Positions 8,419 through 14,274 of a DNA stretch of 30,198 nt are shown here, piece after piece. How positions within the stretch are numbered: position 1 is the first letter of the stretch; each line of letters starts with the position of its first letter. The stretch is from Candidatus Fermentibacterota bacterium. GTDB lineage: Bacteria; Fermentibacterota; Fermentibacteria; Fermentibacterales; Fermentibacteraceae. The notes below the pieces were generated by a model. That model searched no databases and had not been told where the DNA came from. It was given only the letters and a program-made list of their open reading frames with translations. Made by a program: the position numbers and the translations under genes. The stretch lies in NCBI GenBank assembly GCA_012523605.1, contig JAAYTY010000034.1, positions 1-30,198 of the forward strand, in the 5' to 3' direction.

Positions 8419-10014
8419 TCAGGGGGAGTTGGGAATCGAGTCGCCCGCGGCAGCGAGGATCCGCATCTCCTCGGCGAGTTCGGCCACCACGGGCGGGGCA
8501 GTAGGATCCTGCGCGGCGCGTGAATAATACTCCGCGGCAAGCCCGTACTCCTCGCGGTATTCGGCCAGGACCCCTCTGTAGTAATCGGTTTTCCCGCCCC
8601 AGTCCCTCGGCGAAAGAAGCGCCGCCGCCGCCATCATCGCAATCACGGGAAGACACGCCGGAGAAGGCCTTGCCCGGCGGAATAGAAGCAGGCATGCCCC
8701 GAGCGAAAGCAGGAACAGAAGCGCCGATCCGGCGGAACCCGCGAGCCAGACGGAGTGGTGTCCGTCCAGGAGCATGGCGAGACTCACATTGATCTGCGGC
8801 AGGGGCAGGGCTCTTTCGAAATGGTGAACCGGCAGGTGGATCTCCCCGAAAAGCCCCAGAAAGGCCTGCAGGAAGCCGGGAAGGATCAGCAGGGCCGCGG
8901 TGAAGGCCTGACGGGGCCCGGCGGAGGCGAAGCGCGAAAGGCCGACGGCGAGCAGAGGAACAACGGGAATGAGATATCTCGGGCCGAACGCCCAGCCCTG
9001 GGTCTTCGTCCACAGTGCGGAGAACAGCACGACGAAGGCGATGGTCATGAATCCGGCAGGGTCGCGCCCGACGCCGCCTCCGTAACGCCTGGAAAGAAGA
9101 CCGGCCATTCCGGCTGCCGCCCAGGGCATGTAGAAGAAGAGACCGCGCTCGGCGCTTGCGAGGATGAACAACAGCCGGGCCGGGCTGGGAAGGGTGAAGC
9201 CGAAGAAGCCGGACTCGATGCTCTCGAACGCCTCGGCGGCCTCGTGCGCATAGCCGCTGGTGAACGGACTGCCGAATGCGAGCTGGTTGTGGACCATCTG
9301 GGGAACGAATGCCGCTGTAGTGATCGCAAGGGTGAGGAGTACACGCGGGCCCAGAAGATATCGCCTGCCACGGTAGAGAAGCAGGATGACGAACAGCAGG
9401 AACACCGGATACTCGAACGCGGCGGCGGCGGCTCCGCAGATGTCGGAGACCGCAAGCCTTCCCTGCTTCTGGAACATGTAGGCCGCCGTTATGCAGCAGG
9501 CCGCGGGCACATGGGCGTAGAGAATCGAGGAATAGGGCAGGATGATGCCGGCCAGCCCGGCCGCGGCAAGCGCGAAGCGCGGGTCGCATCCCTCCAGCGC
9601 GCAGGTTCTTCGGAGGGAGAGCAGAAGAATAAGAAACGAGCCCGTGACGACTATCCTCTCGCAGATCAGCCTTCCCGGATCGCTGGAGCCGGTTGCGGGC
9701 TCATCCTCGCGGGCGATGCCGGCCCTCAGGGAGAGCCATTGAACGGGCATGCACAGCGCGGAGAGCAGGACGGCCTTGTCGGTATAGAAGCAGCCGTCGA
9801 ACAGGGCCTTGTCGGACGTGAAGCCCGAGAACCGGTTGATGTCCACCCGGCCGTCCTCCGTGACGGATCGGACCAGAGCCCATCGTGACACTGCTCCATC
9901 GAAAGGGTAGGGGTGGAACGAGGAGAAGGCCGCCGCGAACGACAGCAGGATGATCAGGGTTGACTGCGCGGGACGGCCGCCGGCCTGCGACGGGCGGGAG
10001 ATGTCGTTGCTCAT
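8419..10014 (-). CDS. Polytopic membrane protein, probable GT-C-type glycosyltransferase
   Basis: 531 residues with about ten or more hydrophobic segments. A periplasmic-facing N-terminal stretch contains FDGAVSRWALVRSVTEDGRVDI and, further on, FYTDKAVLL. The pattern of acidic residues early in the first loop followed by a TDKA motif is seen in GT39/GT-C-like bacterial membrane proteins of unknown substrate. The last 60 residues (YYRGVLAEYREEYGLAAEYYSRAAQ) look like one soluble TPR-type helical pair. It is the first gene of the polysaccharide operon and is divergent from the SGNH-like gene. No Shine-Dalgarno sequence is visible ahead of the ATG, and a promoter-like element places the transcript start at or near the ATG. 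The assignment as a sugar transferase is inference. Confidence 0.7.
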   Translation of the reverse strand: MSNDISRPSQAGGRPAQSTLIILLSFAAAFSSFHPYPFDGAVSRWALVRSVTEDGRVDINRFSGFTSDKALFDGCFYTDKAVLLSALCMPVQWLSLRAGIAREDEPATGSSDPGRLICERIVVTGSFLILLLSLRRTCALEGCDPRFALAAAGLAGIILPYSSILYAHVPAACCITAAYMFQKQGRLAVSDICGAAAAAFEYPVFLLFVILLLYRGRRYLLGPRVLLTLAITTAAFVPQMVHNQLAFGSPFTSGYAHEAAEAFESIESGFFGFTLPSPARLLFILASAERGLFFYMPWAAAGMAGLLSRRYGGGVGRDPAGFMTIAFVVLFSALWTKTQGWAFGPRYLIPVVPLLAVGLSRFASAGPRQAFTAALLILPGFLQAFLGLFGEIHLPVHHFERALPLPQINVSLAMLLDGHHSVWLAGSAGSALLFLLSLGACLLLFRRARPSPACLPVIAMMAAAALLSPRDWGGKTDYYRGVLAEYREEYGLAAEYYSRAAQDPTAPPVVAELAEEMRILAAAGDSIPNSP

Positions 10015-10020
10015 GCGGCC

Positions 10021-10049
10021 AGCATACGCCAGAAGACCATGCCGTGCAA
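10021..10049 (-). promoter_or_regulatory. Possible sigma-70-type promoter for polysaccharide operon
   Basis: On the minus strand TTGCAC (10049-10044) and TATGCT (10026-10021) are separated by exactly 17 nt. The predicted start point, about 7 nt after the -10 box, coincides with the A of the ATG at 10014. Together with the lack of a Shine-Dalgarno sequence this suggests a leaderless transcript. The -35 box is a poor match, so this is tentative. Confidence 0.3.
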
Positions 10050-10117
10050 GCCGAGCCGGGAGCCTGCGGAGTTCTCCCGGCGGATGGAGGGAGAAGGCTG
10101 ATCGGAAAGGGTTTCCA

Positions 10118-10126
10118 TGCTATGTT
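10118..10126 (+). promoter_or_regulatory. Possible extended -10 promoter for SGNH-like gene
   Basis: TGCTATGTT on the plus strand fits an extended -10 element (TGn then TATGTT) about 33 nt ahead of the chosen ATG. Only a weak -35 (CTGATC) lies at the right distance. Tentative. Confidence 0.25.
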
Positions 10127-10158
10127 CGGGAAGGACGGATTTCGATGACGGGAGTATC

Positions 10159-11295
10159 ATGAGCGTCATTCCGCGCTTCTTGTACAGGATGTCTGCGGGG
10201 CTCTTCGGGGTCTTCGCGGCGCTGGCCCTGGCCGAGGGGTTGCTGAGGCTTCTGTACAATCCCCGGCCTGAGATCAGCGGCTGGGTCTGTGCCGCTTCCG
10301 TACCTCCGCAGGAAAGGAACCAGATCGGCTTCAGAGGCCATCCCATCGAATACGGCGACAGCACCTTCGTTATAGCTCTCCTCGGCGACTCCCAGGTCGA
10401 AGCGGCGCATCTGGCCTGGGGCTGGATGCCGGAATGCAGGCTGGAGCATTATCTTGAGGAGTTTCTCGGGATAGACGTCGAGGTCGTTTCGCTGGCTTCG
10501 CAGGGTTACGGCCAGGACCAGCAAATCCTCGCCTTGGAGCATTACTTCCGGCACTTCAGGGCCGACCTTGTGCTGGTCTGGGAGACACCGGCCAACGATT
10601 TGTGGAACAACACATTCCCGACGCACTGGCCGGCGAACGGCTGGGCGAAGCCCACATTCAGGGTCGTGGATGGGAGGCTGGTGGGACCCAGCGAGGATCT
10701 CGGCGATACCCTGCAGAGACCCCCTCTCAGACTGCTTCTCCTGTGGCAGTCGGTCTTCGAAACGCCCGACCGGGACAGTGAATGGGAAGCCTTTCTTCCT
10801 CCGGCCTACATCCCCGATACGGTCTGCCCCCGCGGATTCCGGACAGACTGGCAGGAGCGCTGGAACTCGAACCTCGGGCTGATGCGAGACGAGAACCTGG
10901 CCACCGAGAAGAGCCATCTGGCGATTTACCTGACTCCCGAGAGTCCCAGGATGGCCTACTCGATCGAGCTGACGCACCTTCTGCTCGCCGGAATCGACTC
11001 TCTCGCCCGGGCGAACGGAGCAAGGATGGCGGCCTTCGCAGTTGACGGACCGCCCGATCCATCGGGAGACGTCGAGGAGGCCACCTATGTCCTCGATGGA
11101 AGGTACTACCATGTCTCCCGGAGGCAGTACGAATCGTGCGTCGAGAGGATCAACGAGGGGCTCCTGTTCTTCTCGATTCCGCTGCGCATGGATGACTGGA
11201 AGATGGGCCCGCTCAACAGCCATCTCAACGAGCACGCGACCGATGCGCTAATGGAGGATCTGGCGGCTCTGCTCTCTCAGGAGCTTCGGCAGTAG
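10159..11295 (+). CDS. Membrane-anchored SGNH-hydrolase-like protein
   Basis: 378 residues. One hydrophobic N-terminal helix (about 12-32) anchors or exports the protein. ALLGDSQVEA (73-82) is block I of SGNH/GDSL hydrolases with Ser78 as nucleophile, LASQGYGQDQQ supplies the block II glycine, WETPANDLWNN a block III Asn, and NSHLNEHATDAL near the C-terminus the block V His. The Asp normally three residues before that His is not present, so activity may be altered. Such proteins often remove or add acyl groups on exported polysaccharides, which fits the divergent glycan operon. The ATG at 10159 was chosen over one 42 bp upstream because GGGAG (10150-10154) lies just ahead of it. This is the only plus-strand gene in the window. 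Confidence 0.75.
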   Translation: MSVIPRFLYRMSAGLFGVFAALALAEGLLRLLYNPRPEISGWVCAASVPPQERNQIGFRGHPIEYGDSTFVIALLGDSQVEAAHLAWGWMPECRLEHYLEEFLGIDVEVVSLASQGYGQDQQILALEHYFRHFRADLVLVWETPANDLWNNTFPTHWPANGWAKPTFRVVDGRLVGPSEDLGDTLQRPPLRLLLLWQSVFETPDRDSEWEAFLPPAYIPDTVCPRGFRTDWQERWNSNLGLMRDENLATEKSHLAIYLTPESPRMAYSIELTHLLLAGIDSLARANGARMAAFAVDGPPDPSGDVEEATYVLDGRYYHVSRRQYESCVERINEGLLFFSIPLRMDDWKMGPLNSHLNEHATDALMEDLAALLSQELRQ

Positions 11296-11411
11296 CCGGC
11301 TTCAGGGAAGGAAGTCACAACGGGACATGGTTGCCCGTCTGCACGGGGATGACGGTAATCGACCGGAAGGCGAACAGCCGGCGACGCATTGATACGGGCG
11401 ATTTCGACAGG

Positions 11412-11433
11412 GCCGGCGAGGGTTCTCGCCGGC
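11412..11433. repeat. Perfect hairpin, palindrome copy 1
   Basis: GCCGGCGAG / CTCGCCGGC, 9-bp stem with a GGTT loop. It is identical to the hairpin at 11644-11665. Confidence 0.7.
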
Positions 11434-11449
11434 TGCATGGTCCCTCGCC

Positions 11450-11477
11450 GTGAACCCAGTGGACCGGCCGGGTTCAC
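11450..11477. repeat. Inverted repeat GTGAACCC / GGGTTCAC
   Basis: Perfect 8-bp arms with a 12-nt loop, directly after palindrome copy 1. It occupies the same relative place as the 11679-11700 hairpin does after copy 2. Confidence 0.6.
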
Positions 11478-11488
11478 AGCCTCGCCAG

Positions 11489-11510
11489 CAATCATCCCGA
11501 AGGGATGTTG
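11489..11510. repeat. Hairpin CATCCC-GAA-GGGATG with CAA/TTG extension
   Basis: A 6-bp stem with a 3-nt loop, extended by CAA/TTG past one bulged T, and outside that by CTCG/CGAG. Confidence 0.5.
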
Positions 11511-11567
11511 CGAGAGAGCATGTATGCAGCTCCTATTCCCACCCCTCTCGCACGTTGCTTCGCAACG
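11509..11567. repeat. Inverted repeat TGCGAGAG / CTCTCGCA plus small hairpin
   Basis: 8-bp arms at 11509-11516 and 11545-11552 enclose a 28-nt loop. Immediately after is a second hairpin, CGTTGC-TTC-GCAACG (11553-11567). Confidence 0.5.
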
Positions 11568-11580
11568 ATGCTGTCGGGGG

Positions 11581-11605
11581 CTCATTCCGGCGGAGCCGGA
11601 ATGAG
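11581..11605. repeat. Perfect 11-bp hairpin
   Basis: CTCATTCCGGC / GCCGGAATGAG with a GGA loop. A long stem with a tiny loop, stable on either strand. Confidence 0.7.
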
Positions 11606-11643
11606 CGTGGCGACGCTGCTAATCCAGGAACTTCGTTCACAGG

Positions 11644-11665
11644 GCCGGCGAGGGTTCTCGCCGGC
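11644..11665. repeat. Perfect hairpin, palindrome copy 2
   Basis: Same 9-bp stem and GGTT loop as 11412-11433. It lies 232 bp downstream of copy 1 within a shared ACAGGG-leading block. Confidence 0.7.
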
Positions 11666-11678
11666 AATATGGTCTCTC

Positions 11679-11700
11679 GCAACTTCGCAAGCGAAGTTGC
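11679..11700. repeat. Perfect 10-bp hairpin
   Basis: GCAACTTCGC / GCGAAGTTGC separated by AA only. With such a short loop it is more likely to work as a cruciform, or as an RNA stem with the end pairs opened. Confidence 0.65.
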
Positions 11701-11710
11701 TGGCGACGCG

Positions 11711-11737
11711 ATTAGTCCGGGCGATGCCCGGACTAAT
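11711..11737. repeat. Perfect 12-bp hairpin
   Basis: ATTAGTCCGGGC / GCCCGGACTAAT with a GAT loop. It is adjacent to the terminator-like hairpin at 11741-11764. Confidence 0.7.
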
Positions 11738-11740
11738 GGA

Positions 11741-11764
11741 GCGGCGGGCCTTTCGGCCCGCCGC
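11741..11764 (-). terminator. GC-rich GAAA-loop hairpin downstream of pilin gene
   Basis: GCGGCGGGCC / GGCCCGCCGC with a GAAA tetraloop when read on the minus strand, 23 nt past the pilin stop. It probably defines or protects the pilin mRNA 3' end. It lacks a U-tract on the minus strand. Confidence 0.5.
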
Positions 11765-11787
11765 CGAGGGTCCTCAGAGGTTCTGGA

Positions 11788-12177
11788 CTACTGCCAGCTC
11801 TGGATTCCGGTGACCACCGAGCCGTGGTCCTGCGGCTCTCCAGCTGCGCCCTGCGGGCAGGAGATGGTGTAGTCGGCGCCCGCATCGGCGAAGACATACG
11901 CAGCACCGGCACCCTGCGGGCAGAGCATCAGGGCAGCGTTCTCCATAACGGGATCGTCCGTACCCTGGCCTGCGCTGAGATTGGCGATGGTGCCCCACTC
12001 GTCATACATGCCGTAGTACATGGATTCGCCGGTCGCGAGACTTCTCATGTTGCTGCGGCAGGAGGCCATCTCGGCGCTCTCCTTGACGCTGGAGAACTTG
12101 GGGATGGCTATGGCGGCGAGGATGCCGATGATGACGACCACGATCATGAGCTCGATCAGGGTGAAGCCCTTCTTCAT
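11788..12177 (-). CDS. pilA: Type IV pilin (PilA/GspG-like), copy 1
   Basis: 129 residues. A short basic leader (MKKG) is followed by FTLIELMIVVVIIGILAAIAIP, a textbook class III signal; prepilin peptidase would cut after Gly4, leaving Phe1 and Glu5 of the mature protein. The globular part is small with three cysteines (C40, then two CPQG motifs), and the protein ends DHGSVVTGIQSWQ. A clear Shine-Dalgarno (AAGGAGAAGAG) lies directly before the ATG. It probably forms the fibre or is a co-pilin with the paralogue encoded at 12399-12767; the C-termini share the pattern HGSV-TG-SW. A sigma-54-like promoter (12245-12261) gives it its own transcript. A type II secretion pseudopilin cannot be excluded, but PilT and PilS/PilR next door favour a pilus. 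Confidence 0.9.
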   Translation of the reverse strand: MKKGFTLIELMIVVVIIGILAAIAIPKFSSVKESAEMASCRSNMRSLATGESMYYGMYDEWGTIANLSAGQGTDDPVMENAALMLCPQGAGAAYVFADAGADYTISCPQGAAGEPQDHGSVVTGIQSWQ

Positions 12178-12244
12178 CTCTTCTCCTTCCGGTTCGGACC
12201 CTCTGCTCTCATGCCAGCCTGCACACCACGCGCAAAGAATCTAC

Positions 12245-12261
12245 AGCACCATTCATACCAG
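12245..12261 (-). promoter_or_regulatory. Sigma-54 (-24/-12) promoter of pilin copy 1
   Basis: On the minus strand CTGGTATGAATGGTGCT matches the -24 TGG and -12 TGC elements, with exactly 10 nt between the GG and GC dinucleotides. The predicted start gives a leader of about 57 nt to the pilin ATG. The PilR-type sigma-54 activator is encoded nearby. Confidence 0.55.
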
Positions 12262-12343
12262 CGACAAGGCCTGTACAAACAACAGGAATAAACGAGAAAA
12301 ACGAAGCGGGAAAAGCGTGCCCGAGGAGCCTTGCTTCCAACCC

Positions 12344-12362
12344 GGCTTGCAATCTGCAAGCC
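12344..12362 (-). terminator. Hairpin after pilin copy 2
   Basis: GGCTTGCA / TGCAAGCC, perfect 8-bp stem with a 3-nt loop, 37 nt past the stop at 12399. There is no U-tract after it on the minus strand, so it is only a candidate terminator or 3'-end stabiliser separating the two pilin units. Confidence 0.4.
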
Positions 12363-12398
12363 CCAATCGTTGTTTCTTTTCCGCGTGGATGCATGAGA

Positions 12399-12767
12399 CT
12401 ACCAGCTCGCGGTTCCGGTATCCACAGAACCGTGTCCCGTGGAGGCGTTGCCCGGGCAGGTGGCCGTGTAGGTGTTCGGGTTCGGCACCGCCAGAGCATA
12501 GGATCCCCATGAGCCGTCGGTCGGACATCGCAGGCTCGAGGAAAGCTCCTGGATCAGGTCGAGATTCGTGATGTCGGCCGTGAAGCAGTCATACTCCGTG
12601 AAGTAAACCGCCTCGCTGGTTGCGATGTTGTGCAGGTTCGATCTGCAGCCGGCGGTCCTGGCCGATTCCTGGATGTTCGTGAACTTGGGGATGGCAATGG
12701 CCGCCAGTATGCCGATTATCACCACCACTATCATCAGTTCGATCAGCGTGAAACCCCTCTTCGTCAT
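12399..12767 (-). CDS. Type IV pilin (PilA/GspG-like), copy 2
   Basis: 122 residues. The leader MTKRG precedes FTLIELMIVVVIIGILAAIAIPKF, identical to the first pilin over this core, with Glu5 of the mature protein present. The C-terminal domain has three cysteines (C41, RCPTDG, TCPGN) in the same order as in copy 1 and ends GHGSVDTGTASW. The ATG at 12767 is preferred over one 30 bp upstream because GGAGGGGGG sits 6-8 nt before it and because the shorter leader is normal for this class. It has its own sigma-54-like promoter and an inverted repeat in front. The two pilins are paralogues from duplication; which is the major subunit cannot be told from sequence. Confidence 0.9.
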   Translation of the reverse strand: MTKRGFTLIELMIVVVIIGILAAIAIPKFTNIQESARTAGCRSNLHNIATSEAVYFTEYDCFTADITNLDLIQELSSSLRCPTDGSWGSYALAVPNPNTYTATCPGNASTGHGSVDTGTASW

Positions 12768-12791
12768 GGCGTGCCCCCCTCCATGCCGGTA

Positions 12792-12840
12792 AGACATGCA
12801 ATGTTCTTGCCTGAGAATGGGGCCGCTTTATTGCATGTCT
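12792..12840. repeat. 11-bp inverted repeat overlapping pilin promoter
   Basis: AGACATGCAAT (12792-12802) and ATTGCATGTCT (12830-12840) are perfect inverted copies separated by 27 bp. The promoter-proximal arm includes the -12 TTGCA, so a protein bound to this dyad could occlude or position sigma-54 polymerase. Alternatively it is a cruciform or leftover terminator stem of the upstream gene. Confidence 0.6.
12796..12813 (-). promoter_or_regulatory. Sigma-54 (-24/-12) promoter of pilin copy 2
   Basis: On the minus strand CAGGCAAGAACATTGCAT fits the consensus (YTGGCACG-N4-TTGCW) at 11 of 13 defined positions, with GG and GC exactly 10 nt apart. The predicted start lies about 20 nt before the pilin ATG, leaving just the strong Shine-Dalgarno in the leader. 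Confidence 0.7.
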
Positions 12841-12891
12841 ATCCGCATACACTGCGGTTAGCTTAGTGCACACCCGACGCACGGCCTTCCA

Positions 12892-14274
12892 TCACCGGCT
12901 TGCCATGTGCAACCCAGCCTGCCGGGCCACCATGACCGTCCGTTGGGGATTGCGGGCGGCCGTCAGCGCGATGAGCCGCATCGCCAGAGTGTCGCGCGGC
13001 ACCCCATAGCCGCCTGCTTCGATCACCCCGGCGGAAGTGTCCAGGTCGGGGCTGTGGTGCCTCGCCATTTTCTCGAACCACGCCGAGAAGTTCTCTGTTG
13101 ACAGACAGGCGACATCGGGCCGGGCATCCCGGCCCGCGTGCTGGGCGGCCCAGCATCCGTAGAGCAGGTCGTTGCTCTCGATGAAAACGCAGGCGTCCGA
13201 CGGCAGACCGGCGAGGAACTCCTCGACAGGGCCTTCTTGATCGGGAAGCGGATCGCCGCCGGCTAGAGCGCCTGCGGCCACCGCCGCGGCGATGGCAAGG
13301 GCCGCCGGTCTCGGCAGAAGAAACGATGCCTCCGAGGCAAGAACCATGAAAGCCAGAAGGGACAGCCAGCCTGTCTGCGAGGTGCCGGAGGCCATGGGAT
13401 TCACCAGCACGCTGAACAGCAGGTCGGACGCGACAAGGATCGAAGGCGCAGCCAGCCCCCTCGGCATGCGTCTTGCCAGCAATGCCGCTCCGGCCGCCGC
13501 GGGCAGAATCGCGCCCGGCAAGAGCAACCTTCCCAGCAAGCCGAGATGCCTCATCAGTACCTCGGCATCGAACCGCCCCATGCCCGCCCCGTACACATCC
13601 GCCGCCCTGTACCCGGTGGCAGTGACCTGGCGGATGAAGGCTTCCAGACCGCCCGGGGAGCCCCAATCTACAACACAGCCCGCGGCGGAACAGACGGGAA
13701 GAGCCAGGTAGGGGCTCAGCCCGAGTAGAACGCCGCCCGCATAGAGCGAGGCCCCGCGACGTTTGGGTGGAGCCACGGCTGCGATCAGCAGACCGGCCGG
13801 ATGAACCGAAGCCCCCAGCCCCGCGAGGAGCCCGGACCTCAGCCCTCCGTCCCCTCCTCCGGAAAGCGCAACGGCGAACAGCGCCCCTGCAACCGGATAG
13901 GCATCCAGGCACAGAAACCTCTCGCGGGCCGCGGGAAGGAGCATGAAGGCAAGCCCCGTGACCGCGCCCGTCAAACCGCGCTTCCCGAACAGAAAGGCAA
14001 CGATTGTCGCGGAGGCCAGGGCCATGAGCGTCGAAGGGCCGGCGGACCCCAGAAGAACCCAGGATGTGCGCAGGAGGAGAGCGAGGAGCGGCATCCCCGG
14101 CGGATGGCATGTGCCGCCGAGGCTCGCGACGGCCAGCATTTCCCCGCCGTCCTCCACGGGAATGCCCCGCTGGCCGAAGAGGACACCCGCCAGAAGAGCG
14201 GCCGTGAACAGCAGGAAGGCGCCCGGAGTCCGGCGGTCTGCGGGAGCCCTTCTATCCCTCCTTGTCCCTGGCAT
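12892..14274 (-). CDS. DUF2723/TMEM260-like membrane protein, putative protein O-glycosyltransferase
   Basis: 460 residues with about ten hydrophobic segments. The first loop contains PVEDGGEMLAVASLGGTCHPPGMPL (residues 39-63), the hallmark of DUF2723: an acidic pair followed by HPPG. The eukaryotic family member TMEM260 is a protein O-mannosyltransferase, and the acidic residues after the first helix fit GT-C enzymes that use lipid-linked sugars. The C-terminal 120 residues form a soluble domain. The start overlaps the end of pilR by 23 bp with GGAGAGGT just upstream of the ATG, so it is the last gene of the pilus operon, immediately ahead of the two pilin genes. Glycosylation of exported proteins such as the pilins is a reasonable but untested role. 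Confidence 0.75.
   Translation of the reverse strand: MPGTRRDRRAPADRRTPGAFLLFTAALLAGVLFGQRGIPVEDGGEMLAVASLGGTCHPPGMPLLALLLRTSWVLLGSAGPSTLMALASATIVAFLFGKRGLTGAVTGLAFMLLPAARERFLCLDAYPVAGALFAVALSGGGDGGLRSGLLAGLGASVHPAGLLIAAVAPPKRRGASLYAGGVLLGLSPYLALPVCSAAGCVVDWGSPGGLEAFIRQVTATGYRAADVYGAGMGRFDAEVLMRHLGLLGRLLLPGAILPAAAGAALLARRMPRGLAAPSILVASDLLFSVLVNPMASGTSQTGWLSLLAFMVLASEASFLLPRPAALAIAAAVAAGALAGGDPLPDQEGPVEEFLAGLPSDACVFIESNDLLYGCWAAQHAGRDARPDVACLSTENFSAWFEKMARHHSPDLDTSAGVIEAGGYGVPRDTLAMRLIALTAARNPQRTVMVARQAGLHMASR

Larger units (their letters stand above)
11380..11709. repeat. Degenerate direct repeat, about 230-bp period
   Basis: The order GGCGACGC, then about 20 variable nt, then the ACAGGGCC palindrome, then a TCYCTCGC segment and a variable hairpin occurs twice (starting at 11380 and 11609). 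The module starts again at 11702. The palindrome block is identical between copies for 27 nt, while flanks have diverged. This looks like a small hairpin-forming repeat family (REP/BIME-like or a miniature element); whether it recurs in the genome cannot be told here. Confidence 0.6.
11296..11787. other. 492-bp convergent intergenic region packed with hairpins
   Basis: No coding signal is seen. The stretch separates the convergent SGNH-like (+) and pilin (-) genes. It holds at least nine perfect short-loop inverted repeats plus direct repeats of the modules GGCGACGC (11380, 11609, 11702) and ACAGGGCCGGCGAGGGTTCT (11407, 11639). The strongest elements are listed separately. ACGGG/CCCGT/ACGGG at 11320-11347 can form two mutually exclusive small stems. 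Confidence 0.75.

Noticed and set aside
11380..11764. Integron attC sites or a CRISPR array in the hairpin-rich region
   Set aside because: There are no GTTRRRY/RYYYAAC core sites, no constant short repeat with regular unique spacers, and no integrase or cas gene nearby.
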